DNA of 64,000 bases from Planctomycetota bacterium. Its GTDB lineage: Bacteria > Planctomycetota > UBA1135 > GCA-002686595. Shown here one piece after another: positions 32,174 to 43,676 of this stretch. Location of the stretch: positions 1-64,000 of the forward strand of contig JADJQU010000001.1 in NCBI GenBank assembly GCA_016712565.1, given 5' to 3'. Numbering within the stretch: position 1 is the stretch's first letter; the number at the start of each line of letters is the position of its first letter. Under the pieces are notes generated by a model. It was not told the DNA's origin and did no database searches. It saw only the letters and a program-made list of their open reading frames with translations. Made by a program: the position numbers and the translations under genes.

Positions 32174-32898
32174 AGGCTCCTCAGTTGTCCCTCGATCCGC
32201 GGGCCGGCGAGCTCCTGGCGCAGGCCCAGGAGTGGCGCCTGATCGGCCGGCTCTTCGAGCGGCCGACCGCGGCTTGGCGCGAGGACGTGGCGCGCCTGGC
32301 CGAGGGCTGCACGGATCCGCTGCTGCGGGCCGCGGGGGCCCTCGCGCAACAAGCCGACGAGGGGGAATACCACGCCCTCCTGGGGCCCGGTGGAGTGCTG
32401 CCCGCGCGCGAGGCGGGCTATCGCCGCACCGCCGATCCGGCGCGCTCCCTGGCGGAGATCCGCTCCTTCCACGCCGCGTTCGCCTTCGAGGCGCGCCACG
32501 AGGATCCGATCGACCACTTGAGCGTGCTGTGCGGCTTCGTTGCCTGGCTGTACTTCAAGGAGGCCTACGCCTTGGCCGCGGACGATGCGGAAGCCGCCGA
32601 AGTGACACGCGAGGCGGCCGCGCGATTCGTGCGCGCGCACCTCGCGCCCTGCGCCGAGCCCCTCGCCGCACAGCTCGAGCCCCTCGAGGTCGAACCCCTG
32701 CGCTCGGCGGCACAGGCCCTGCTCGCGCGCACCGGCCCCAGGCCGACCAACGTCGAGGGGGACTGGGTGCCCCACGGGCTGGCGGTCGACGAGTGCACGG
32801 TGAGCTGCGCCCTGGGCGCCGCGGCGGAGTCCGCGCCCGACGAGGGCGACGAGCTGCCGCCGGAGTTCACGGCCGGGCTGCCGCGCGACCTGCTCTGA
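32170..32898 (+). CDS. TorD/DmsD-like molybdoenzyme maturation chaperone
   Basis: The 242-residue all-helical protein has the TorD-family pattern: EWRLIGRLFERPT near residues 19-31, EYHALLGPGG near 65-74, and the FEARHEDPIDHLSVLCGFVAWLYFKE block around residues 105-130, matching the E-x-x-D-H conserved site. It should bind the Tat signal or apo-form of the alpha subunit until cofactor insertion. The GTG start overlaps the gamma stop (GTGA), and it is the last gene of the operon. Confidence 0.85.
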   Translation: MKAPQLSLDPRAGELLAQAQEWRLIGRLFERPTAAWREDVARLAEGCTDPLLRAAGALAQQADEGEYHALLGPGGVLPAREAGYRRTADPARSLAEIRSFHAAFAFEARHEDPIDHLSVLCGFVAWLYFKEAYALAADDAEAAEVTREAAARFVRAHLAPCAEPLAAQLEPLEVEPLRSAAQALLARTGPRPTNVEGDWVPHGLAVDECTVSCALGAAAESAPDEGDELPPEFTAGLPRDLL

Positions 32899-33275
32899 CC
32901 CTGGCTGCGCGGCGGCGCGCGACCTGGGTGGTGCCGCCACGGACGGTGGGAGGCACGGCCCGCACTCGGGCGCCGACGGGCTTCCGAGCCCTCTCGGGGC
33001 CCCGCGATCGGGGCAGGCCCGCTGGGGTGCCGCTCCCCCGTGCAGGCGCACGCCGGCGGGTCGTTTTCGGGGGGCGGACGCGGGCCCGTTCGGCCCCTCT
33101 GCCCGCCGCCGTGCCCATGGGGGAACCGGGCTCCATGCGCTAGAATGACGGCTTCGCCGGGCCGGACCCGAACAGCGGAAAAACCGCCGGGGCCCAGCGA
33201 CGGCGCGAGCGGCGGGTGTCGTTCGCGCGGGCCGTCCAACTCGCCCCGGGTCCCCTCTGCCGCAAGGATCCTCCC
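32899..33275. other. Intergenic region upstream of gcvP
   Basis: The 377-nt GC-rich gap has no credible coding sequence. A TAGAAT hexamer at 33141-33146 is the best -10 candidate and would give a leader of about 120 nt. I looked for a tandem glycine-riboswitch pattern and did not find one. Confidence 0.4.
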
Positions 33276-36211
<2,936 letters not shown>

Positions 36212-36267
36212 GTGTCCTCGTGCTGAAACGCATTCTCGGACTGCTCCACATCCAACAGGAGGGCAAA

Positions 36268-36714
36268 ATGCTCGACGTCGGCAGCAAGGCACCGGAGTTC
36301 ACGGTCAAGGACCACCTGGGCCGCAGCGTGAGCCTGAAGGGCTTCGCGGGAAAGCGCGTCGTCCTGTGGTTCTATCCCAAGGCCGACACGCCCGGCTGAA
36401 CGCTGCAGGGCTGCGGATTCCGTGATCGAATCCGCGAATACGAGCAGGCCGGCGCGGTCGTGCTGGGCATCTCGTTCGACACCGAGGGCGAGAACAAGGC
36501 CTTTGCCGAGAAATTCGGCTACGACTTCCCGCTCCTGTGCGATGTCGATCGCAAGATCGGCCTGGCCTACGGCGCGTGCAAGAGTCCGAAGGACCGTTAC
36601 GCCGCGCGCCTGACGTACGTGATCGGCCCCGGCGGGGTGATCGAGCAGGCCATCGACACCAAGGACCCGGGCGGCCAGGCGGCGGCGCTCCTCAAGACCT
36701 TCCCCGCGAAGTAG
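36268..36714 (+). CDS. BCP/PrxQ-type peroxiredoxin with predicted selenocysteine at the peroxidatic position
   Basis: Reading UGA as selenocysteine gives a 148-residue protein of normal BCP length. The active site is TPG-U44-TLQG-C49-GFRD, aligning exactly with TPGCT-x3-CGFRD of BCP: Sec replaces the peroxidatic Cys, and Cys49 is the resolving Cys of the helix-alpha2 type. The frame is the same on both sides of the TGA (36397-36399), so this is not an indel. Both halves are conserved (FTVKDHLGRSVSLKGFAGK before, VLGISFDTEGENKAFAEKF and GLAYGACK after). AGGAGGG lies 4 nt before the ATG. The product would reduce peroxides in the cytoplasm. Genes for Sec insertion are not in this window. Confidence 0.85.
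36411..36437 (+). promoter_or_regulatory. Predicted bacterial SECIS hairpin in the peroxiredoxin gene
   Basis: Eight perfect pairs (36413-36420 with 36428-36435) plus one U-G pair close a 7-nt loop CGUGAUC (36421-36427). The loop starts 21 nt after the UGA and has G at its second position. Both values fall within the usual bacterial SECIS limits (about 16-37 nt, G in the first two loop bases). The hairpin should bind SelB during decoding. Confidence 0.75.
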
Positions 36715-36739
36715 GCGAGCCTCCGCCTCGATTCCATCC

Positions 36740-36773
36740 GGCCCGCGGGCGACTTCACGGTCGCGCGCGGGCC
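36740..36773. terminator. Strong GC-rich hairpin between convergent genes
   Basis: Arms 36740-36753 and 36760-36773 pair at 13 of 14 positions around the loop TTCACG. It sits between the peroxiredoxin stop and the stop of the convergent Rieske-flavodoxin gene, so it could serve both. There is no T tract. Confidence 0.55.
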
Positions 36774-36786
36774 GCTCGCCTGTCGG

Positions 36787-37917
36787 TCAAGTCTCCCGCG
36801 GCGTGAGCGAATGGGCCTTGCGGCCTCCGCGCGGCATCTCCGTCTGGGAACCCGGGTGGTCGATCAGGCGTCGCGACAGTTCGAGCGAACGATCCACGAG
36901 CCCCCGCACCCCCTCGCGCAGGGACTCGCTGCGCTCCACGTGGGCCACGTTGTTCTCCATGTCCTCCGCATCCCAGCCGCGCGAGTGGCCCACGAAGGGG
37001 AACGGCGGGAAGGCGCAGCCGAGTTCGCCGAAGAAGGTCAGCAGCTGGCCGGCCACGCCCTGCACGTTGTCCTGGCCCCCGGTGATGATGAAACTCGCGA
37101 CCTTGTTCCGCATCAGGACGCGATTGGCGATCGTGATCTGATTCTGCACGCAGTTCATGCGCTCCGCCATCTTGTAGTAGAGCGAGCTGGCGTTGCCCCA
37201 ACGGATCGGCGTGGCGATCACGAACACGTCGGCCCAGCCCACGATCGCCTCGTACACGCGGTCGAGCTGGTCGTTCGCGTCCATTTGCGTGATCGAGCAG
37301 GGCCAGGTGCAGGCGCGCGAGCTCTTCGAGTAGTAGCCCTCGCAGGCGCGGAACGAGAGCTCGCGCAGGCGGATCGTTCGCGTCTCGGCGCCCTTGCTCG
37401 CGGCGTGCTCCAGGGCAGCTGCCAGCAGGAATTCCGAAGTGGACTCCCGTGGATTCTCCGCGTTCATCTGGGTGGTGGAGATTCCGACCACTCGCAGGGG
37501 CGCGTCGTTCGCCAGGCCGCCCGGGGTGCCGCGCGGCTTGATCTGCGAGAGCGGATGGGGCGCGTGGGGCAGCCGGTTGCGCGTGCTGCGCGCCTCCACG
37601 GCCACCAGCACGCGCCCGTTCTCGACCTTGACCTCGTGCGCGGGCACGCGATCGGCCTCGTAGCCCGGCTCGCCCTCCCCGGTGCGGCAGTGGAATTTCC
37701 AGGCGTGCCAGGGACAAACCACGTAGTCCCCTTCGAGTCGTCCCTTGCCCAGGGGCCCGCCCACGTGGTTGCACACGCCGGATATGGCGCCGAAGACTCC
37801 GTCCCGGCAGGTCAGCGCCAACTTGCCGCGGCCGACCTTGACCTCCTGCAGGGGCAGTCGTTTCAGCTCGCTTGCCGCGCCGACGTCACACCACTCCGGT
37901 TGCGCTTCGTGCTTCAT
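36787..37917 (-). CDS. Rieske domain - flavodoxin-like/FMN reductase fusion protein
   Basis: The 376-residue soluble protein has an N-terminal Rieske domain of the nitrite-reductase small-subunit/ferredoxin type (CNHVGGP near 49-55, CPWHAWKF near 68-75), then a linker and a C-terminal flavodoxin-like domain of the NADPH-dependent FMN reductase family (VVGISTTQMNAENPRES, phosphate-binding loop region; VIATPIRWGNASSLYYKMAERM; IITGGQDNVQG). The fusion suggests electron transfer between FMN and a [2Fe-2S] centre in one chain; the substrate is unknown. A second Cys cluster (GYYSKSSRACTWPCS) lies in the flavin domain. TAGGTT at 37929-37934, 11 nt upstream of the ATG, suggests a short-leader promoter. 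Confidence 0.82.
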   Translation of the reverse strand: MKHEAQPEWCDVGAASELKRLPLQEVKVGRGKLALTCRDGVFGAISGVCNHVGGPLGKGRLEGDYVVCPWHAWKFHCRTGEGEPGYEADRVPAHEVKVENGRVLVAVEARSTRNRLPHAPHPLSQIKPRGTPGGLANDAPLRVVGISTTQMNAENPRESTSEFLLAAALEHAASKGAETRTIRLRELSFRACEGYYSKSSRACTWPCSITQMDANDQLDRVYEAIVGWADVFVIATPIRWGNASSLYYKMAERMNCVQNQITIANRVLMRNKVASFIITGGQDNVQGVAGQLLTFFGELGCAFPPFPFVGHSRGWDAEDMENNVAHVERSESLREGVRGLVDRSLELSRRLIDHPGSQTEMPRGGRKAHSLTPRET

Positions 37918-37928
37918 GGTGGCTCGCG

Positions 37929-37934
37929 AACCTA
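37929..37934 (-). promoter_or_regulatory. -10-like hexamer TAGGTT
   Basis: TAGGTT on the reverse strand ends 11 nt before the ATG at 37917; the gap has no clear Shine-Dalgarno sequence. Confidence 0.3.
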
Positions 37935-37953
37935 CGCCAGCCCCTGTGCACCG

Positions 37954-40530
37954 TCAACGCAGACCGCCGCGGGGCGTCAATTCGCCCAAGTCCCCGGAGT
38001 GGGCTCCCTGGAGGTCGAACTGGAGCAGGAACTGGGGAAGCCCATCGCTCATGCAGTCCAGGGCGTAAACGCCGGGAGCGAGCCCCTCGAATTCGAAGCG
38101 CCCGTCCTCCGCGGATCGTCGTTGAAGCGAGAAGGGCAGCTCCTGGTCCCAGGATCGCAGGCAGAGGCTTTGGGCGGCCAAGGGGGCCCCGCGCGAGTCC
38201 ACGAGCCTCCCCCGAACGGACCGCAAGCGCAGGCGCTCGAGCGGGACCCGCAGAGTCACCTGGCGTTCGCGCGCGTCGACCTCACGGGAGAGAACCGCGA
38301 TCAGATCTCCGGGTGTCGGCTGACGGTAGATCACGATCTGGACCTTGCCGTCGGGCAGGCTGTCGAAGTGCACCTTGCCGGAACTGTTCACCACCTGCAC
38401 GGCCACGGGGCCCGCGGGGGGCTGACCGGGATCGGACACGCCCATGGCGTTCACCAACCACTGGCCGCCCACGTCATTGGGCCAGGGTTCGAGCGTGAGG
38501 TCGAAGGGCAGTCTCACGGCTGAACCGCAATCGACGTCCCAGCGCAGTGCCTGGCCCTCGGCGACCTCGAAGGAGCGCTGTGCGATCGACTCCATGCCGC
38601 CGCGCAGCACGCGCACGTCCACGGTGCCCGCCAGAATCCCGCCGATGCGGAAGCGACCCTGGTCATCGCTGGTGGCAACGCGCGCGGCAAGCAGGTTGAA
38701 GAGGTAGCTCGCCGGCATCTCCGGCGCGGAGCAGAACAGGAATACCGTGCAGCCCGGCACCGGCTCTGGGCCGTCGGTGATGCGCCCCTCCAGGACGGCT
38801 CCCAGGCCCAGCCGCAGCTCCACGCGCAGGGGCGTGGTCGTGACTTCGATGAGGCGGCTGGCCGGCGTGGACTCCGGGTGGGCGCCGGCCGCCGAGACGA
38901 TCACGCTGCCCTGGGGGACCTCGTTGCAGTGGAACTGGCCGTCACCATCGGTGCGCACCTGTACCGAGCGCGGTTCCGGCCCGCTTCGATCGTAGGGCGT
39001 GACCTCCTTGGCGGACTCCGGCACGAACGCCACCAGGGCATCCGGCACGGGTCGCCCCTCGACGTCGAGCACGCGCCCCGAGACTTCCCCGGCGGCCCTC
39101 GAGATCGTCAGCTCGAGCAACTCCGTTCCGCCGGGCTTGCCCTGGATCACCCGGGCGGGGGACGCCCCATGCCCCGGCACGCGCGCCTGCAGCGCCACGG
39201 AGGGACTGGCGTCCTCCAGGCGGAAGTTCCCCTGAGCGTCGCAACGCGCGACCGGGAGCGCCTCGAGGCGATTGGCGTGGGCCCAGATCGTGGCCTCGGA
39301 CACGGGAGCCCCGCGCTCGTCGATCACCCTCCCCCGCACGTCGACTCCCCTCAGTCGGATCTCGTGCTGCCTGTGCTCGCCGGCCGCCAAGTGGAGCACG
39401 CCCGCACGTCCGGCGCGGTCGATCTCGATGCAGTAGTCGTCCGGGTGGAGGTCCGCGACCGTCGCCACGCCGGCCGCGTCCGTGGGGGAGAAGCGCAGCA
39501 TCGTGCCGAGGTTCTGCATTTCGAGCGTCGTGCGCACGGCCACGCCCACCCCCGGCAGAGGATCTCCTTCGCTGTCCCGCACGGTCACGCTCAGCACGGC
39601 GAGTTCCTGGCTCTTCCCGGTGCTTGCCGGAGCCGCCGGGGCCTCCGGCGGAGCCCCTGCCGAGCGCCTCGAATCGGAAGCGTCGGGGGCCTGCGCGTCG
39701 AGCCCATGGACCGGATCGCGCCGCGTCGGTTCACCGGGCGCTTCGGGGGCCCCGGGCACCGGGACCGCGGCCCCGCGGCCCGCGCGCCACGCGATGGGGA
39801 GGCACAGGAGCAGCAACAACAGGGAGACGAGCATCAGCTTCTGCTTCATGGCCAGTGCAATCCATGCGGTCGTTGTGGCGGCGAGCGGAGCCGCCGGGGC
39901 CAGTTCGCGTGCGCGGGCGAGCACCTCTCCGCGCAGCGCGGAAAAATCCGCCGCGCTCAGGATCCACGCGGCCGGCGCCGCGACGAGGCCCCGGGGCAAA
40001 CCGCGGCGCAGGCGATCGAGTCCCCGGGACAGCTGGGCCCGGACGGTCCCCGGCGGCCGCTCCAGGGACTTCGCGATTTCCGCGGGTTCGAGGCCGTGGA
40101 GCAGGTGCAGGCGCAGCACGGGGCGGTGCGCCTCGGGCAGGAGAGCGATGGCCTGCTCCAGACGTGCCTCGAGATCCCTGAGGGAGGCCTCCTCCGCGGG
40201 GTCGAGGCCCACCTCCCGACGCATTCGCCCGGGGTCGGGCTCCCGTCGCGATCGACGGCGCGCCTCGCGAGCGTGATTGGCGAGGATTCCGAGGAGCCAA
40301 GGCAGCACGCGCTGCCTCTCGTCGAAGCGCTGGCGCGATTCGATGGCCGTGAGGAACGTCGACTGCAGGAGGTCCTGGGGCGAGGCCTCGGAGCAGGCCA
40401 GGTGGCGGGCCAGGGGTGCCAACTCCGAAACGGTGGCGTCGAACACCCGACCGAGGGCCTGCGGATCGCCGGTGGCCCGGTAGCGGCGGAAGGCCCGGTC
40501 GGCGGACGTGGGGAGCATCGCGGGGAACAT
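37954..40530 (-). CDS. ECF sigma factor fused to a transmembrane segment and carboxypeptidase-regulatory-like repeats
   Basis: One uninterrupted 858-residue frame contains sigma region 2 (about 22-92, PQDLLQSTFLTAIE and LPWLLGILANHAREARR) and sigma region 4 (about 122-178, PEAHRPVLRLHLLHG, PAEIAKSLERPPGTVRAQLSRG). A linker leads to a strongly hydrophobic span (about 229-248) preceded by Lys and followed by Arg. The rest (about 290-858) holds several carboxypeptidase-regulatory-like Ig folds (VSGRVLDVEGRPVPDALVAF, VRGRVIDERGAPVSEATIWA, VRGRLVDSRGAPLAAQSL). The DNA-binding part would be cytoplasmic and the repeats outside, so the factor must be released or act at the membrane. The ATG at 40518 is an alternative start. 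An internal ATG just before the span could also give a separate product. Confidence 0.8.
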   Translation of the reverse strand: MFPAMLPTSADRAFRRYRATGDPQALGRVFDATVSELAPLARHLACSEASPQDLLQSTFLTAIESRQRFDERQRVLPWLLGILANHAREARRRSRREPDPGRMRREVGLDPAEEASLRDLEARLEQAIALLPEAHRPVLRLHLLHGLEPAEIAKSLERPPGTVRAQLSRGLDRLRRGLPRGLVAAPAAWILSAADFSALRGEVLARARELAPAAPLAATTTAWIALAMKQKLMLVSLLLLLLCLPIAWRAGRGAAVPVPGAPEAPGEPTRRDPVHGLDAQAPDASDSRRSAGAPPEAPAAPASTGKSQELAVLSVTVRDSEGDPLPGVGVAVRTTLEMQNLGTMLRFSPTDAAGVATVADLHPDDYCIEIDRAGRAGVLHLAAGEHRQHEIRLRGVDVRGRVIDERGAPVSEATIWAHANRLEALPVARCDAQGNFRLEDASPSVALQARVPGHGASPARVIQGKPGGTELLELTISRAAGEVSGRVLDVEGRPVPDALVAFVPESAKEVTPYDRSGPEPRSVQVRTDGDGQFHCNEVPQGSVIVSAAGAHPESTPASRLIEVTTTPLRVELRLGLGAVLEGRITDGPEPVPGCTVFLFCSAPEMPASYLFNLLAARVATSDDQGRFRIGGILAGTVDVRVLRGGMESIAQRSFEVAEGQALRWDVDCGSAVRLPFDLTLEPWPNDVGGQWLVNAMGVSDPGQPPAGPVAVQVVNSSGKVHFDSLPDGKVQIVIYRQPTPGDLIAVLSREVDARERQVTLRVPLERLRLRSVRGRLVDSRGAPLAAQSLCLRSWDQELPFSLQRRSAEDGRFEFEGLAPGVYALDCMSDGLPQFLLQFDLQGAHSGDLGELTPRGGLR

Positions 40531-40668
40531 CGAGAGGCACTTGGCGCGGGGCGGCCCGAGCGTTGCGACATTCTGCCAGCGGACCCCACCGGCCCTCCCG
40601 GCCCTCCCGGCCCTCCCGACCCTCCCTCGGGGGGGGCAGACTGCTAACCTGTCCCGGGAGCCCCAACC

Positions 40669-41676
40669 ATGGTCCTGATCGCCCTGCTCGCCCTGCTGTT
40701 CAGCCTTCAATCCCCGCCCGCCGGCGCCCCGGATCCGGCCCAGGCGCGCCAGCAACGACAGGAGCTGGAGGCGCGCGAGCGCTCGGCGAGACTCGCCAAG
40801 CTCGACAAGGAATGGAAGAGCTTCGAGGTGGCGCCGTTCCTGGTGCTCAGCGAGCGCCAGGATGCCCTGGCACGCCAAGCCGCGGCCGACTCGGTGATCC
40901 TGTGGAAGTGGATGGGCGAGACCTTCCCCACCTTCGCGCCCGAGAGCTACGCGCCCGCGCCGATCCTGTGCGTGCATTCCGACGAGGATGGAGCCGTCCG
41001 CGACGGCTACGTCGAGGGCGGTTACGTGTTCGCGGGCGAGGGTACCTACCTGCTCTCGATCTATCCGGCGCCTTTCATTCAATCCAATGTGCGCCGGCGC
41101 GTGGCCGAGGCCTGGTTTCAGGCCAAGGACCGCGATCTCTACTTCGCGTTGCCGGGCTGGATGCGCGCCGGTCTCGTGGAAGTGCTGGCCGATGCCCGCA
41201 TCAAGGGTGGAAAGCTGATCCTCAAGCCGGACACGGACACACTGAACGACTTCGCCAGGCTCATGCGCGAAGACCAGTTGGTTCCGCTGCGCAAGTTCCT
41301 GAAGCAGCCCATGGCACGGGCTGCCTCGGAGGGCGAAGGCCGCGACCGGCGCTTCAGTCCGTCACCCCAGGCGGGGCAATTCGTGCGCTACCTGCTGGCG
41401 GGCAAGGGCGCCAAGGGAGCGAAGACGAGCAAGATCCTGCCCGACACCCTCGCGGCCCTGTCGGGGAAACTCCCGGCGCTCGCGTCGGAAGTGGACGCGG
41501 CGTTGAAGGAGGCCGGCGTTTCGGCCGGCGCCCCCGAGTGGTCGGAGCGGCGCGCCCGGGAATTCGAGAAGCTCGAGGCGCGCGTCCTGCCCGAGGTCTT
41601 CGAAGCGGTCTTCGCCGACTGGACCGACAAGGACTGGGACGCCCTGATCGAGGGCTACAAGTTCGACAAGTTTTGA
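40669..41676 (+). CDS. Hypothetical secreted protein, gluzincin/DUF1570-like fold suspected
   Basis: The 335-residue protein has a signal peptide (about residues 1-20) and an Arg/Glu-rich N-terminal helix, then a region reminiscent of the DUF1570-type proteins at the left end (LSIYPAPFIQSNVRRRVAEAW, LPGWMRAGLVEVLADARI). It lacks an HExxH motif, so it is not an evident peptidase. The C-terminal third is helical and Lys/Glu-rich. TAACCT at 40645-40650, 18 nt upstream of the ATG, is a plausible -10. I cannot assign a function. Confidence 0.6.
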   Translation: MVLIALLALLFSLQSPPAGAPDPAQARQQRQELEARERSARLAKLDKEWKSFEVAPFLVLSERQDALARQAAADSVILWKWMGETFPTFAPESYAPAPILCVHSDEDGAVRDGYVEGGYVFAGEGTYLLSIYPAPFIQSNVRRRVAEAWFQAKDRDLYFALPGWMRAGLVEVLADARIKGGKLILKPDTDTLNDFARLMREDQLVPLRKFLKQPMARAASEGEGRDRRFSPSPQAGQFVRYLLAGKGAKGAKTSKILPDTLAALSGKLPALASEVDAALKEAGVSAGAPEWSERRAREFEKLEARVLPEVFEAVFADWTDKDWDALIEGYKFDKF

Positions 41677-41885
41677 GCCCCGGCGCGAGCGGTCGAAACG
41701 ACCCAGGCCCCCCGGGGAGCTCGCCGCGGCTGCACCCGGGCCCTGCATCGACGGGATCCGACACGCCTGCGATCCATGTGCGGACCCGCTACGCGGTGAG
41801 GCGTATGGCAGCGGGCAGGGGCTCGGTCCAAACGACCCTGGCTACTTCCCCCAAGTGTCGGGGCCCTCGGGCCAGGAGCACAGTC

Positions 41886-43673
41886 ATGTCCGCACTCTCA
41901 CGTCTGCGTGCATTCCACTTCGGCGCGATCCTCGGCCTGGGGCTCCTGACGCCGCTGCTCTCCGCCCAAAACACCTGGTACGTCGACGACGACGGCGCGC
42001 CGGGCGGCAACGGGACGTGGGCCAACCCCTACCCGAGCATCCAGCGGGCCATTTCCGCCTCGGGAACCACCAGTGACGACACGATCCGCGTGCGGCCCGG
42101 CACCTATCGGGAGCGGCTGGAGTTCATCCATTCGCTGACCGTGATCAGCGAAGCCGGTCCGGACGCGACGATCATCGACGCGGGCTTCCGCGGCAGCGTG
42201 GTCAGCGTGCGGAATCGCGGCGGATGGCCCACCCGCATCGAGGGATTCACCCTGCGGCGGGGCAGCGGCCGCTACAACGCCGTGCGCGGCGAGTCCCTGG
42301 GAGGAGGGCTCTTCTGCGTCAACAGCAAGCTCACGCTGGTGGACTGCCGGATCGAGGACAACGCCACGCGGTCCGGCGGCGGGGACTCGCCCCTGGTGGG
42401 CCAGGGCGGAGGCATCTACGCGGGCGTCGCCGCGGACCTCCTGCTCCTCAACTGCACGGTCCTCCGCAACGACGCCCAGTTCGGCGGCGGCGTTTGCGTC
42501 GACCGCGGACTGTTCGCCATGTCCGGCGGGCGTCTCGAAGCCAATCGAGCCCTGGGCACGGAATTCGATCCGGGCCGTGGCGGCGGCCTGCGCGTGCTCG
42601 CGGGGGGTCGCATCGATCTGCAGAGCGTCGAGATCCGCGCCAATCTCGCCCTCGGCAGCGCCTTCGGCGTCGAGGCTCTCGGCGGGGGGCTGCGGCTGGA
42701 AGCCGGCGCCTCCGGTGACCTGCAGGCCTGCACGCTTGAAGCCAACGATGCCGGCGGTTGGTCCCTGGGTTACGGGGACCTGTCCGGCTACGGCGGCGGT
42801 GTGTCGTCCATGGCACACAAGGAGCAGTTCACGCTGCAATCGTGCTCCGTGCTGGCCAACTGGGGCAACAACGGAGGAGGTGGAATTCACGGTCAAGGGC
42901 GCGTGCGCGGGAGCACGATCGCGGGGAACCACGGCCAGTTCGGCGGCGGAGTCCACGCCGTCGACATGGAGCTCGTCGACTGCGTGATCCGCGACAACTG
43001 GGGCAGCGTCTCCGGCGGGTACGACTGGGGAGGCGGCGTGCTGGTGCTGCCGGGCCGCATCGGCGTCTTCGAACGCTGCGAGATCGCCTCGAACCACGCC
43101 TATCCGCAGGGCGGAGGCGGTTGGGGCGGCGTGTACCTCGATTGCAACATCCACGGCAACTTCGCCCGTGGGGACGGCACGCTGGGGTTCGTGGGCGGAG
43201 GCGGCGTCTTCGGCGGCCACCTGATCGGCTGCGGCGTGTGGGGCAATCAAACGGACGACTACGAGGACCACGACGCGGAGGGCGGCGGGCTCTACGGAGG
43301 CGTTGCCCTGCGAACGGTCTTCTTCGGGAACTACGCCGACGGAGCCGGCGGCGGCGCCGCGTCGTCGGTCCTGGAGCGCTGCACGGTGGCGAACAACTCG
43401 CGCGGCCTGTACGAGTGCGGCGTCCACGACTCGATCGTGCGCTTCAACCTCGTGTACGACGTGAATGCCTGCCCAGTCGTGTCCTGGTCGAACGTCCCCC
43501 CCGGAACCGCGGGCGTCGGGAACATCCACGGCGATCCGCTGTTCGCGGATGCGGCGGCGAACGACTACCGACTGCAGCCGGGCTCGCCCTGCATCGACGC
43601 CGGCGATCCCTCGAGCCCGCCCGACCCGGACGGGTCCCGGGCGGACATGGGGGCCATCCCCTACGGCGGCTGA
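41886..43673 (+). CDS. Secreted right-handed parallel beta-helix protein
   Basis: The 595-residue protein has a signal peptide (about 1-27, ending LLSAQ). The mature start NTWYVDDDGAPGGNGTWANPYPS is typical of pectate-lyase-like beta-helix proteins with a DUF1565-type opening. Many repeats follow in which a Gly-rich turn alternates with short strands and Cys or Asn (GGGIYAG, NCTVLRND, GGGVCVD, SCSVLANWGNNGGGG), giving a long solenoid. Near the end GDPLFADAAANDYRLQPGSPCIDAGDP is the conserved C-terminal block of such proteins in Planctomycetes. No catalytic residues could be picked out. An extracellular carbohydrate-binding or structural role is inferred. Confidence 0.78.
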   Translation: MSALSRLRAFHFGAILGLGLLTPLLSAQNTWYVDDDGAPGGNGTWANPYPSIQRAISASGTTSDDTIRVRPGTYRERLEFIHSLTVISEAGPDATIIDAGFRGSVVSVRNRGGWPTRIEGFTLRRGSGRYNAVRGESLGGGLFCVNSKLTLVDCRIEDNATRSGGGDSPLVGQGGGIYAGVAADLLLLNCTVLRNDAQFGGGVCVDRGLFAMSGGRLEANRALGTEFDPGRGGGLRVLAGGRIDLQSVEIRANLALGSAFGVEALGGGLRLEAGASGDLQACTLEANDAGGWSLGYGDLSGYGGGVSSMAHKEQFTLQSCSVLANWGNNGGGGIHGQGRVRGSTIAGNHGQFGGGVHAVDMELVDCVIRDNWGSVSGGYDWGGGVLVLPGRIGVFERCEIASNHAYPQGGGGWGGVYLDCNIHGNFARGDGTLGFVGGGGVFGGHLIGCGVWGNQTDDYEDHDAEGGGLYGGVALRTVFFGNYADGAGGGAASSVLERCTVANNSRGLYECGVHDSIVRFNLVYDVNACPVVSWSNVPPGTAGVGNIHGDPLFADAAANDYRLQPGSPCIDAGDPSSPPDPDGSRADMGAIPYGG

Positions 43674-43676
43674 CCC

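Noticed and set aside
32899..33275. Glycine riboswitch in front of gcvP
   Set aside because: No tandem aptamer-like pattern or matching conserved cores could be seen by eye.
40531..41082. N-terminal extension of the sigma fusion beyond 40530
   Set aside because: That stretch is antisense to the secreted protein gene starting at 40669 and carries no sigma-factor features.
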